Shown: in pieces, positions 27,368 through 36,744 of the stretch
Layout of the letters: each line of letters starts with the position of its first letter
Numbering within the stretch: the first letter of the stretch is position 1
From: Bacillota bacterium
GTDB taxonomy: Bacteria > Bacillota > Clostridia > Lachnospirales > Anaerotignaceae
NCBI GenBank assembly: GCA_019422105.1
Contig: JAHZDZ010000001.1
Location: 83,751 to 147,750 of the forward strand
Reading direction: 5' to 3'
Length of the DNA: 64,000 nucleotides
Notes under the pieces: generated by a model
Told to the model about the DNA's origin: nothing
Databases searched by the model: none
What the model saw: the letters and a program-made list of their open reading frames with translations, nothing else
Made by a program: the position numbers and the translations under genes

Positions 27368-27994
27368 TCATTTTTTTGTCTGCTCATTTTCCTCTGGATT
27401 TCCGCCATTTTTGCCAAGCAGTTTCTCCATAGCATTCCACAATGCCTCTACGCCGTCCTTTGTCTCTCCCGAAAAAGGCACCAATATCTCTTCCCCGGTA
27501 AGCCCAAGACCCTCCCTGACCATTTTCACATGCTTTGGCACCTGACTGCGCTTAAGCTTGTCGAGCTTGGTAGCCGCCACAATAATATCATAGCCATAAT
27601 GCTTCAGCCACTCATACATCATCTTGTCATTTTCACTTGGCTCATGACGTATGTCTACCAAAAGAACGATTCCCAAAAGCTGTTCTCTCTGGTATAGATA
27701 GTCCTCAATCATTTTGCCCCATTTCTGGATTTCTGTCTTCGGCGCCTTTGCGTATCCGTAGCCGGGGAGGTCAACAATATACAATTGCTCCTCCACATTA
27801 TAAAAATTGATAGTTCTGGTCTTCCCCGGCTGAGAGCTGGTTCTCGCCAAAGCCTTTCTGCCGACCATAGCGTTTATCAGAGTGGATTTACCCACATTGG
27901 ACTTGCCAGCAAAGGCAATTTCAGGCTTGCCATCCTCGGGATACTGGCTTAATTTCGTTCCTACCGCCGCTAAAGATACATTGTTAACAATCAT
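27368..27994 (-). CDS. ysxC: Ribosome-biogenesis GTPase YsxC/EngB
   Basis: This 208-residue GTPase is needed for large ribosomal subunit assembly. G-motifs seen: G1 GKSNVGKS, G2/G3 region ending VDLPGYGYAKAP, and G4 TKLDKL. The start ATG 27994 lies inside the 3' end of lon (11-base overlap), and the site GGAGGT six bases upstream is within lon, so translation is coupled. The gene order lonB-lonA-ysxC is the same as in Bacillus subtilis. Confidence 0.95.
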   Translation of the reverse strand: MIVNNVSLAAVGTKLSQYPEDGKPEIAFAGKSNVGKSTLINAMVGRKALARTSSQPGKTRTINFYNVEEQLYIVDLPGYGYAKAPKTEIQKWGKMIEDYLYQREQLLGIVLLVDIRHEPSENDKMMYEWLKHYGYDIIVAATKLDKLKRSQVPKHVKMVREGLGLTGEEILVPFSGETKDGVEALWNAMEKLLGKNGGNPEENEQTKK

Positions 27995-30326
27995 ATCCGC
28001 TACCTCCAACCAGGGCGCTGCCAAGCACATCGCCCATATCCTGTGCCAAAACAAAGTCCATGGAATTTTTAATGTTTTCCGGTATTTCCTTCAAATCCTT
28101 TTCATTCTCCCTGGGAATAATAACCCTTTGGATGCCGGCACGCTTCGCCGCGATAACCTTCTCCTTCAGTCCCCCGATAGGAAGCACACGTCCTCTGATG
28201 GTGATTTCACCGGTCATCGCCACATCATTTCTGACGCTGTGGCCGGTGAGAGCGCTCACCATAGCCGTCGCCATGGTCACGCCAGCGGAAGGCCCATCCT
28301 TTGGCACAGCCCCCTCCGGTATATGGATATGTATATCAGTATCCTTATAGAAATCCTCATGGATATTAAAGTCTGCCGCCTTTGAACGTATAAAACTGAT
28401 GGCCGCCTTTGCTGATTCCTTCATGACATTGCCCATATTGCCGGTCAGTTCAAATTTGCCGCTTCCCTTCATGGTGTTGACCTCTATGGATAAAGTATCC
28501 CCTCCCACTGAAGTCCATGCAAGTCCGCGCACAATTCCTATCTGCGGCCTGTCATATATTTTGTCGTATGAAAATTTTTTAGGGCCCAAATACTTTTCAA
28601 TATTTTTATCCGTCACCGTAATGCTCTTTGCCTCTTCCTCCATTATTCGCTTGACCGCTTTGCGGCAAAGCTCTCCAATGGTGCGCTCAAGCTGCCTGAC
28701 TCCCGCTTCTCTGGTATAGTTATCTATCACAGAGAGGAAGCCTGACTCCGTTATTTTCAGCTGGCTTTTTTTCAAACCATTCTTTTTCAGCTGCTTTGGA
28801 TATAGATGCTTCATGGCAATATTTTTCTTTTCCTCGTTTGTATAGCTGGAAAGTGTGATAACCTCCATCCTGTCCCGCAGGGCCTGAGGGATTTGCTCAA
28901 GCGAATTTGCCGTACACATAAAAAGCACATGGGATAAATCATAAGGCATTTCAATATAATGGTCGCGGAAGGTATTATTTTGTTCCGCATCAAGAACCTC
29001 TAAAAGAGCAGCTGCAGGATCGCCGTTATAAGAGGTGCAAAGCTTGTCCACCTCATCCAAAAGCATCAGAGGATTTATGGTTCCCGCTGTTTTCATGGCA
29101 TTCATGATCCGGCCCGGCATGGCCCCCACATAAGTTTTTCTGTGGCCTCTGATTTCAGCCTCATCACGGATACCTCCCAGTGACATCCTGACATATTTTC
29201 GGTTCAGAGACTTGGCTATGGATTTGGCAATCGAAGTTTTTCCTACGCCCGGAGGCCCCACAAGGCAGATAATCGGCGCATTGACGGCCTCCGTATTGAT
29301 TCTGACAGCCAAAAATTCCAGTATCCGCTCCTTCACGGCCTTTAGACCATAGTGATCCTCATCCAGTATTTTTTCCGCTTTTTTCAAATCAAAGCTTTCT
29401 TTTGTTGTCTCATTCCATGGCAGGGACAATACACATTCCACATAGCTTCTGACCACATTGGCCTCCGGAGAGGCCACAGGAATCTTGGCAATTCTTCCGA
29501 TTTCCTTTTTCACAAGCTCCGCCGCATCAGTTGGGAGACATTTCTGCTCCAATTGCTTCTGATATTTCTCCATATCAGCCTGTATACCGTCTTTGTCGCC
29601 CAACTCCTCCTGTATCACTTTGATTTGTTCCCTGAGATAGTATTCCTTTTGGGATTTTTCTATATTAACCTTTACCTTGTCCTCAATCTTCTTCTTTAAT
29701 TTTAATATGCTCAATTCCTCATGGATCATACGTATCACTCTGTTTAAACGCTCCATAGGGTCTAAAATTTCTAAAAGCTCCTGCTTTTCTTCTGTCTTAA
29801 TCGTCATTCCTGCTCCAATAAAATCCGCCACCTGCCCCGGACTTGCCGCAGATACAAAATTAACAGCATTATCATTGGAATTGGCCTTTGTATTTATCTT
29901 GCAGTATTCCTCATAGGAATCATAGGCAACTCTTATCAGCGCCTCTGTCTCTCTGCTGAATTTCTGCTCCATATCCTGCTCAATCTCGTGAAAATCCGCA
30001 TAGATGCAGTTATCCTCCTCAATAAAGCCGGAAATTTTTCCTCTCGCCAGCCCCTCCACAATAATGTGGGTAAGATTTCCCGGCAGCTTCAAAACCTGCT
30101 TTACCTTCGCAACCGTTCCTATCTCATATAAATCATTGAACTGCGGCTCCGCTGTCTGTGCGTCCCTCTGCGTCACCAAAAACACTGTCTCATCTTTTTT
30201 CATCGCCCTCTCAACAGCATCAAGAGATTTCTGCCTTCCGACCGCAAAACTCAATATCATATTCGGAAAAACCGTAAGCCCCCGCAGCGGAACCAACGGA
30301 AGACGTCTATATTTCAATTCACTCAT
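27984..30326 (-). CDS. lon: ATP-dependent protease La (LonA)
   Basis: This cytosolic AAA+ protease degrades misfolded and regulatory proteins. The 780-residue protein has the N-terminal substrate domain (LPLVPLRGLTVFPNMILSF), the central AAA+ module with Walker A GPPGVGKTS and Walker B LMLLDEVDKL, and the C-terminal Ser-Lys protease domain with catalytic Ser680 in DGPSAG and the Lys in GLKEKVIAAKRAG. It lies downstream of lonB but a terminator hairpin and about 360 bases lie between them. No CtsR or HrcA operator was recognised. Confidence 0.97.
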   Translation of the reverse strand: MSELKYRRLPLVPLRGLTVFPNMILSFAVGRQKSLDAVERAMKKDETVFLVTQRDAQTAEPQFNDLYEIGTVAKVKQVLKLPGNLTHIIVEGLARGKISGFIEEDNCIYADFHEIEQDMEQKFSRETEALIRVAYDSYEEYCKINTKANSNDNAVNFVSAASPGQVADFIGAGMTIKTEEKQELLEILDPMERLNRVIRMIHEELSILKLKKKIEDKVKVNIEKSQKEYYLREQIKVIQEELGDKDGIQADMEKYQKQLEQKCLPTDAAELVKKEIGRIAKIPVASPEANVVRSYVECVLSLPWNETTKESFDLKKAEKILDEDHYGLKAVKERILEFLAVRINTEAVNAPIICLVGPPGVGKTSIAKSIAKSLNRKYVRMSLGGIRDEAEIRGHRKTYVGAMPGRIMNAMKTAGTINPLMLLDEVDKLCTSYNGDPAAALLEVLDAEQNNTFRDHYIEMPYDLSHVLFMCTANSLEQIPQALRDRMEVITLSSYTNEEKKNIAMKHLYPKQLKKNGLKKSQLKITESGFLSVIDNYTREAGVRQLERTIGELCRKAVKRIMEEEAKSITVTDKNIEKYLGPKKFSYDKIYDRPQIGIVRGLAWTSVGGDTLSIEVNTMKGSGKFELTGNMGNVMKESAKAAISFIRSKAADFNIHEDFYKDTDIHIHIPEGAVPKDGPSAGVTMATAMVSALTGHSVRNDVAMTGEITIRGRVLPIGGLKEKVIAAKRAGIQRVIIPRENEKDLKEIPENIKNSMDFVLAQDMGDVLGSALVGGSGYDC

Positions 30327-30647
30327 ACTATCACCTCTGTCCTAACTTCTAAGCAATTTAAAAACAGGAAACCTTCAGCTTCCCTTCCCCAAATGCTTAC
30401 ATACAATCTGCCGCCTTTATCCTTTTCGCACAGCGGATAACCCTTTTCAAAACTATTTTGCAGATTACTCATGCTATCCGCCTTCTGCCATCAAAAATTC
30501 AGCCTGCCACTGTCCTTCCCGGCATTTTCTAAGGCTTTTACCGCTTTTTAACGAATATTATACTATATTGACACTTAAAGGGCAAGTCCGGAGTACCTTA
30601 CTCAATGCTGTCAATGTCTGCCGTTTTCCTTTTACAGACGCAAAAAA
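30327..30647. other. Upstream region of lon
   Basis: About 320 bases upstream of lon, ending at the lonB terminator. No gene recognised. Its promoter could not be fixed with confidence. Confidence 0.35.
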
Positions 30648-30673
30648 CGCACCGGGATAAAATCTCCGGTGCG
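30648..30673 (-). terminator. Terminator of lonB
   Basis: The minus strand forms CGCACCGG and CCGGTGCG around a ten-base loop, followed by TTTTTTG, 15 bases after the lonB stop. Confidence 0.85.
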
Positions 30674-30687
30674 CCTTTATCAAAGTG

Positions 30688-32406
30688 TCAGCTAATCTGC
30701 CTGCCATTGTCTGCAATTCCCTCTGCTGTCATAATGTTAATGCTTTCCTTGTGCTCTGCAGTGCTTGCAGGAATCTCCGCTCTTTCCTCCACCGCACCAA
30801 ACAGAAGCTCCAATACCTGACCTATTTCCTTTACCCTTCTCACTTTTACGCCGTAATGGGCAAATACATTCTGCCAGTTATCCTCTGGTATCAGCACTTC
30901 CTCTGCACCTGCCTCAATAGCGCCCTGTATTTTACTGCTGACACCGCCTACCGGAAGCACCTTTCCCTGAATGGAAATTTCCCCTGTCATGGCAATTTTA
31001 GGACTGATGCATTTTTCCTTTACAGCGGAATAAACAGCTGAGAATATGGCAATTCCGGCTGAGGGCCCGTCAACGGGAATCCCGCCCGGAAAATTAATAT
31101 GAATATCGTAATCCTTCACGTGGATTTTGGCCAGATTCTCAAGAGCTGTCATCACATTCTCGACAGATGCCTTGGCATTGCTTTTGCGCCTGATATTGCC
31201 GGTAGGACTTTTTATTTCTTCCTCCTCCACAATACCGGTCACCTTCAATATGCCGCCGCCTATCACCGGCGTCTTATGGACTGTGGCCTCTATTTCCATA
31301 ACCGCGCCCTTGCCGCTTCCAACTACCGCAAGGCCATTGACAACGCCGATTTTCTCCGTTTCTCCAACCTTTTTATGATACCTGGGACTGTATCTTCCGC
31401 TTTCCAATACCCATTCTACATCTTCAACAATTATTTTTTTACGGCTTTCCATAAATGCGACAGAGGATGCCGTCTGCACAATATTAACAGCATCTCTGCC
31501 GTTATCGGCATATTCCGCCACCTTCTCCACTACCTCTTCCTCTCCGAGAAAACCGGTTTTCTGAATAGCGGCCTGTGTTATCCGCTTGATATGTTCCGGT
31601 TTCAAATCGTTAAAAAAGATTTCCGTACATCGTGAACGCAGTGCCGGCGGTATGTCCTCAGGATTTCTTGTCGTAGCGCCTACAAGCCTGAAATCTGCAG
31701 GAAGGCCGTTTTTAAATATGTCGTGAATAAAGCCCGGGATATTAGGATTTTCCGTGCTGTAGTAGGAGCTGGTAAAATACACTACCCTATCCTCCAGTAC
31801 CTTTAAAAGCTTGTTCATCTGTACCGGATGAAGCTCTCCGATTTCATCGATAAACAAAACGCCGCCATGCGCTTTTGTCACAGCGCCCTCCTTTGGCTGC
31901 GGCACCCCTGCGCTGCCATAGGCACCCGCCCCCTGGTAAATCGGATCGTGAACAGTACCAATCAGCGGGTCTGCAATACTTCGCTCGTCAAATCGCAGCG
32001 TTGTAGCGTCTATTTCCACAAACTTAGCATTTTCCTGAAAGGGGGAAAAGGAATTTTTCTTTGCCTCCTCCAATATCAAGCGGGCAGAGGCTGTCTTTCC
32101 CACACCGGGAGGCCCATAAATCAGAACATGCTGTGGATTTGCGCTGCATAATGCCGCACGGAGTGCTTTCACGCCGTCCTCCTGCCCGATTACCTCCTCC
32201 ATGCTCTCAGGCCTTGATTTCTCTGACAGCGGCTCTGTCAGCTTGATTGCTCTCAGCTTGTTAATTCTCTCCAGCTCCTTTGCCGAATCCAGCTTCAGCG
32301 TTGATTTATGAGCGTTCAGATTTTTCAGGCTCTGATAAAAGTAGATACCGGCCACTAAGGTAAATAAAAATTGTGCAATTATCAGCACATTCGTAAATCC
32401 CTGCAT
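30688..32406 (-). CDS. lonB: Membrane-anchored Lon-like protease LonB
   Basis: The 572-residue protein starts with one transmembrane helix (VLIIAQFLFTLVAGIYFY). It then has an AAA+ module related to RuvB/sigma-54 ATPases (Walker A GPPGVGKTAS, Walker B GGVLFIDEIGELH) and a Lon-type Ser-Lys protease domain (GGIPVDGPSAGIAIF and KVLPVGGVSSKIQGA). In Bacillus LonB is made in the forespore and cleaves sporulation regulators, so its presence supports a spore-forming lineage. It replaces the long N-terminal domain of LonA with the membrane anchor. Confidence 0.93.
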   Translation of the reverse strand: MQGFTNVLIIAQFLFTLVAGIYFYQSLKNLNAHKSTLKLDSAKELERINKLRAIKLTEPLSEKSRPESMEEVIGQEDGVKALRAALCSANPQHVLIYGPPGVGKTASARLILEEAKKNSFSPFQENAKFVEIDATTLRFDERSIADPLIGTVHDPIYQGAGAYGSAGVPQPKEGAVTKAHGGVLFIDEIGELHPVQMNKLLKVLEDRVVYFTSSYYSTENPNIPGFIHDIFKNGLPADFRLVGATTRNPEDIPPALRSRCTEIFFNDLKPEHIKRITQAAIQKTGFLGEEEVVEKVAEYADNGRDAVNIVQTASSVAFMESRKKIIVEDVEWVLESGRYSPRYHKKVGETEKIGVVNGLAVVGSGKGAVMEIEATVHKTPVIGGGILKVTGIVEEEEIKSPTGNIRRKSNAKASVENVMTALENLAKIHVKDYDIHINFPGGIPVDGPSAGIAIFSAVYSAVKEKCISPKIAMTGEISIQGKVLPVGGVSSKIQGAIEAGAEEVLIPEDNWQNVFAHYGVKVRRVKEIGQVLELLFGAVEERAEIPASTAEHKESINIMTAEGIADNGRQIS

Positions 32407-32654
32407 AAATACACTTCCCTTTTGTTTTTTTCCATGAAATGCTTCTTTTTTCTTTTTTGAGAGTCATGGATGCAATGTCATAGCTATTATTAACAAAACT
32501 GCAAATATTTATTACATATATCAAGGATTCACAACTGATAAAAATATATTGTTCAGCAAGTACAATTTTGCCTCCATAAATAAATCAACCCGTATACATA
32601 AAAAAAGGAACCGCCAAAACAGATTCCCTTAAAAAAGCAAAACAATATGATTCC

Positions 32655-33050
32655 CATTGTCAAAAAAAGCTTGATAAATCAAGCTTTCAGCTTGTCAAAA
32701 AAGTCCCTTCGGGACTTTTTTGACATTATAGCAGTATAAAGCCCCATTTCTTCGTACAAGGATTGACTGTCGTCATGGTCAACACCTTGCTTTGCAAGGC
32801 TCGCTTCGCTCGGCGCGGTGTCTTCCGCGCTGCTATCTTGAAATCAGGGCTTTTCCTCAGACTGGCAAAGCCCGTCTTGCGGATTCCAATTGGAAAACTC
32901 TTTCAAGCATGCCGAAGATAGACGACACGAGCGTAGAGAGCTTCCCGCCAATGGCGGGAATGTGCTGACCATTTCCAACCCTTTCCGCGATTCAAAAATA
33001 GGTTTATTGACATCCTGAAAGCTTGAAAAATCAAGCTTTCTTTTTCCCTA
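32655..33050. repeat. Hairpin-bounded intergenic element
   Basis: The stretch 32407-33271 has no recognisable gene. Within it, AAGCTTGATAAATCAAGCTTT (about 32667) and AAGCTTGAAAAATCAAGCTTT (about 33023) flank a 350-base structured core. Next to the left one is a 15-bp perfect hairpin, TGTCAAAAAAGTCCC-TTC-GGGACTTTTTTGACA (32693-32725). The core contains CCCGCCAATGGCGGG and GAATGTGCTGACC, shared with 21560. The same AAGCTTGAT hairpin recurs as the terminator at 54926. Confidence 0.5.
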
Positions 33051-33271
33051 TGTTTTTAATTGTACATCTTTCTCAAACCCGGACGCCCGTTATACAAAAA
33101 TATTTTCATGTAAATCGGTCAAAAACCCCTTTCCCCCCAATATATATCTGTTCCGGCAAAAGTTAATACCGGATTTCACGACCATTGCTAAACGAAAATT
33201 ACTGAAAAATTGACCGAATTTAACTGTCGCAGCTGGCTTTTGAGAACACAGACATCCTTTTCCCAACCTGC

Positions 33272-34063
33272 CTAATCCTTTATCACCAGTCTGCCATGGA
33301 CAACAATCCTGTCCTCTTCTCTTCCGTTTGTACAGGTGGAGAGCGTTATGATTTTATCCTCATCATTTAAAGACACAGAAGTATGATAGCCAGAACGTGC
33401 TTCCAATTCTGATAAAAAGCTGAACCATTCCTCACGGTTCTCAAAATCACGCCTGTAGCTGTCAGAGGTTGCAAGGGTAATATAGGAAGAAAATACCTCA
33501 TACCTGTAAGTACCCTTTTCCGTAATCAAATAGAAGGAAGGGTGTTCCTTATAGAATTCCTCATTCAAATACTGCCTCAGCGAACCAAACATATATCCGT
33601 TTTTTATGTTATGGCCGTATATTACCGAGTTGTAATCAGAAAAATCACTGCTATTGCGATAGTCCAAAAAAATACTTCCATTTGCGTTCGATGATCCGTC
33701 AAAGGCATGGGTTACATAATACTGATTGTCTTCGGCCTGCACCACTGGATAATCAATCTTCGTTCCGCCAATCCAAATCCATCCCATTACCGCGTCATTT
33801 TCTTCCCTCAAGCCCGCTATATCAACCTCCGGAACGGTCAATACCACAGGCGCCTCCTCCTGGGGGACGTCTTCTTCTGACTCCTCTGTGCCAGTAATGC
33901 CTGTCTGAGGGGAAGTCTTTTTCGGTATATATTCACGTCTGAGCTGTGCATAGAGCTCATCATTCTTTTTATCATCATACAGAATTTTCACCACATTTCC
34001 GGCAGAAAAGATAAAAACCGCACACAACACCAGTAACAAAATCATTCTAATTTTTTTCCCCAT
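33272..34063 (-). CDS. srtB: Class B sortase
   Basis: This membrane-anchored transpeptidase attaches surface proteins to peptidoglycan. The 263-residue protein has an N-terminal signal anchor (IRMILLLVLCAVFIFSAG), the catalytic His in VIYGHNI, and the catalytic Cys244 in TLSTC followed by a downstream Arg (EEDRIVVHGRL). It also has the class B-type WIWIGGTKIDYPVVQ strand. GGGAG precedes the ATG. The gene directly upstream on the same strand encodes a protein ending in an IPQTGD sorting signal, its most likely substrate. A hairpin array and a terminator lie between the two genes, so they are probably transcribed separately. Confidence 0.93.
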   Translation of the reverse strand: MGKKIRMILLLVLCAVFIFSAGNVVKILYDDKKNDELYAQLRREYIPKKTSPQTGITGTEESEEDVPQEEAPVVLTVPEVDIAGLREENDAVMGWIWIGGTKIDYPVVQAEDNQYYVTHAFDGSSNANGSIFLDYRNSSDFSDYNSVIYGHNIKNGYMFGSLRQYLNEEFYKEHPSFYLITEKGTYRYEVFSSYITLATSDSYRRDFENREEWFSFLSELEARSGYHTSVSLNDEDKIITLSTCTNGREEDRIVVHGRLVIKD

Positions 34064-34112
34064 TCTTTTCTCCCTTCCCTGCTCAGCAAACTTCTCAATT
34101 AAAAAATTCCAG

Positions 34113-34312
34113 TAGCCACCCTGCGGCTTTCTTGGTGCGGTAACGGATTGCCTTTTCTGTCAATCCGTGGTTATAGCCACCTTGCGGCTTTCTTGGTGCG
34201 GCAACGGATTGCCTTTTCTGTCAATCCGTGGAAATAGCCACCCTGCGGCTTTCTTGGTATGGCAACGGATTGCCTTTTCTGTCAATCCGTGGTTATAGCC
34301 ACCTTGCGGCTA
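34113..34312 (-). repeat. Twin-hairpin tandem repeat array 1 (61-bp period)
   Basis: Three full units and a partial one repeat every 61 bases (TAGCCAC at 34113, 34174, 34235, 34296). Each unit holds ACGGATTG...CAATCCGT, a perfect 8-bp hairpin, and TAGCCACCCTGCGG, the reverse complement of the CCGCAGGGTGGCTA core of the arrays at 45101 and 53731. It lies between the sortase gene and the adhesin terminator. Confidence 0.9.
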
Positions 34313-34346
34313 TTTCCCATTATAAACGAAATATAAAAAAAATAAA

Positions 34347-34365
34347 AGGCTGCAAAAAGCAGCCT
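34347..34365 (-). terminator. Terminator of the thioester adhesin gene
   Basis: The minus strand forms AGGCTGC-TTTTT-GCAGCCT followed by TTTATTTTTTTTAT, nine bases after the adhesin stop. Confidence 0.85.
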
Positions 34366-34373
34366 CTTACTGA

Positions 34374-36077
34374 TTATTTTTCCTCTGATTCTTTTTTGTA
34401 TAACATCATTGCAATTGCAGCCATGGATGCCAGTGCAGCCATACCATACATACCAATCGCCCTGCTGTCTCCCGTTTGGGGAATATCTTTATCAATTTCT
34501 ACAGGCGTGTCTGCCAAAGGCACCTCTTCCTCCTCTATTTCAACAATCTCCTCTGAAATTTCAGGAGCAGGTGCAAGAGGGACTTCCTCATCCGCTATGG
34601 TTACCTCAGGAGCAGGCGCTAACGGAACTTCCTTATCTTCTATTTCTGTTGTTGTTTTCGTATCCCCTGACGGCTCCTTTTTTGTACCGTGATATGTTGG
34701 CTCCTCATCAGGTTCAGGAGTTGGAGTTGGAGTTGGGGTTGGATCCGGATCCGGTGTTGGCCAGGCCGGAAGCTCCATCTCAAAGGATGCCTCTATTACG
34801 CCTGTGCCGACTTCGGAGCTGATAAGATTCTGGTAATTTGTGCCGAGCGGAGGCGCATAAAACATGAACTGGGTCGGATACTTGTAAGTATATTTCGCTT
34901 TCACATTGCCTGATGCATCGGTATCTTTGTCCGCTGTCAGGGTAAAACCTTCTGCGCCCATAACCTTTGTAATTTCTTCTCCGCCTTCGTTATATGCCTT
35001 CACACCCTTTGGCAGCGTAAGAAGGATTTCTCCTTCCCATCCTGTTATATGAACCATATCTGATACATAGTAACCTTCTGATTCATTGACAGCCAATGGG
35101 ATAGCTGTTTCTTTGCTGTCAAGCTCCAAATTTCCATAGCTTGGTTTTAATCCCTCTGCGCCAGCATTATAGATACTTCTCATATAATCCTTCAGATTCT
35201 CATCCAGATTTGCAAATGGCAGCCCCGATAATGCTTTCTCAATATCTCCGCCCCGCAATACAATCCACAATGTCTGTTGTGTAAAAGCATGGGCTTTCTC
35301 TTCCTTGTCGTCATAACTGCCCAAATATTTATCCATGTAGCCAAAAGCATCAAAAGGATAGCCTGCTGTCAAAACTCCCTCAATGACTTCCCTGTCATTC
35401 TCATGTCCCTGCTGTCCTGTATAAGGCACGCCCTGCTGAAAATGCATTCCGTCCGCAGGCATTGGGCTCAGCTGATTATAGCAGTAAGCGACTACTCCGT
35501 TAATATAAAGGGTAGCCCCTTCTCGAGATACCAGCGTAAAACTCTCCTCCTTTGGAAGTTCCAAAGTCATAGGAGCAAGCAGTATGTCCATATTTTCCAG
35601 GACATTATTTTCTTCCGTCTTTTCTAACATTTCATCCTGATGCAAATCATCCTTATTTTCATTTTCAATAATGTCATTATTCACACCATTTTCAATTTTA
35701 TCTTCTTCCTGTTCTTTTTTATCCTCTTTTGATATATTTTCTTCGTTATTCATATTATTCTTATCTTCGTTTATATCAACATTTTCTTCATTATTAATAC
35801 CGTCCTGGCCAGCTTCCTCCCCATTCGTTTTTCCGGTTAATTCCTCATTGCTGTCCTTATCTGTAACTTCATCTGTTTCGCCTGGCAGCGATTCCTCCTC
35901 GTCACTTTCATCGCTGTCACTGATATTCCCTTCGCTGCTATTATCCGTATCTGTGCTCTCTGACACCTCATTTTGAGAAGAGGAAATCTCTCCCTCTGTC
36001 TGCGCAGAAACAGAAAACGCCATAATCAGTGAAATTATCAATGCAATTGCAGTCATATGTTTAAATTTTATTTTCAT
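34374..36077 (-). CDS. Wall-anchored thioester-domain adhesin with acidic N-terminal region
   Basis: This 567-residue surface protein begins with a signal peptide (HMTAIALIISLIMAFSVSAQ). Residues 30-150 are extremely rich in Asp, Glu and Asn. Residues about 180-300 look like a thioester domain: Cys199 in VVAYCYN and Gln267 in the TQxA-type motif FTQQTLW are the expected partners of an internal Cys-Gln thioester used to bond covalently to host surfaces. Next comes a beta-rich domain, a Pro-Thr-Asp stalk (PTPDPDPTPTPTPTPEPD), and repeats of the type EVPLAPAPE. The C-terminus has a sorting signal: IPQTGD, hydrophobic helix, charged tail YKKESEEK. The thioester bond is inferred from motifs. It is adjacent to srtB. 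Confidence 0.85.
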   Translation of the reverse strand: MKIKFKHMTAIALIISLIMAFSVSAQTEGEISSSQNEVSESTDTDNSSEGNISDSDESDEEESLPGETDEVTDKDSNEELTGKTNGEEAGQDGINNEENVDINEDKNNMNNEENISKEDKKEQEEDKIENGVNNDIIENENKDDLHQDEMLEKTEENNVLENMDILLAPMTLELPKEESFTLVSREGATLYINGVVAYCYNQLSPMPADGMHFQQGVPYTGQQGHENDREVIEGVLTAGYPFDAFGYMDKYLGSYDDKEEKAHAFTQQTLWIVLRGGDIEKALSGLPFANLDENLKDYMRSIYNAGAEGLKPSYGNLELDSKETAIPLAVNESEGYYVSDMVHITGWEGEILLTLPKGVKAYNEGGEEITKVMGAEGFTLTADKDTDASGNVKAKYTYKYPTQFMFYAPPLGTNYQNLISSEVGTGVIEASFEMELPAWPTPDPDPTPTPTPTPEPDEEPTYHGTKKEPSGDTKTTTEIEDKEVPLAPAPEVTIADEEVPLAPAPEISEEIVEIEEEEVPLADTPVEIDKDIPQTGDSRAIGMYGMAALASMAAIAMMLYKKESEEK

Positions 36078-36706
36078 CTATACTCTCCCCTTTTCTATTT
36101 CATCTCTTTAAATTCATTATAGGCAGCACAGGTTACATATTGGTCATATTTCTGGAATTTCGCAAACTTTTTTAAAAAAAGACATTTGTTTTTCTCACAA
36201 AATATAACCCAAAAGTAACATCCGAATTATTTAACGCTTTACCGCAGTAAATTATATGACTATTACTGTATTGTCAGCCCCTCTCTTTTTCAGCAGTTCA
36301 TTGGAAAGCTATGATTAAAGATGCTCTTTTCTTACAACCGTAATGATAAACTTGGCCTTTATTTTTATCTTTCCTTTTTACGCCGTGATAGAATAATGGA
36401 TAAAATTACAAAAACGGATTGATTGCAAAACATTTAATCCGTTTATCACCGCTCTGAATCCTTTTTTTCCAGTATAATCCTCATTGGTTACATTTCTGTC
36501 ACATTTCAGAGTTTATTCCGCAAAATACAATTAAATATACATTTTTCTCCCCTTCATGAGACCAATCAGTAATTTATTCTCAAATTCAATGCAAAATAGT
36601 GATATTTTGTAACATCCATATTTTGCAGAACAATCCCCTTTCTCTGACGGTCTGAGGCTTTCAAATAAAGTACCAAAATACTGATTATGTTTTAAAAAAC
36701 AAAAAA
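36078..36706. other. Gene-free region between adhesin and clpX
   Basis: About 630 strongly AT-rich bases with several T-rich stretches. It should contain the adhesin promoter, which I could not assign. No gene recognised. Confidence 0.35.
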
Positions 36707-36734
36707 AGACAGGCTGTTAATTATCAGCCTGTCT
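36707..36734 (-). terminator. Terminator of clpX
   Basis: The minus strand forms AGACAGGCTG and CAGCCTGTCT around an eight-base loop, followed by TTTTTT, 11 bases after the clpX stop. Confidence 0.9.
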
Positions 36735-36744
36735 GTAATCTTTT

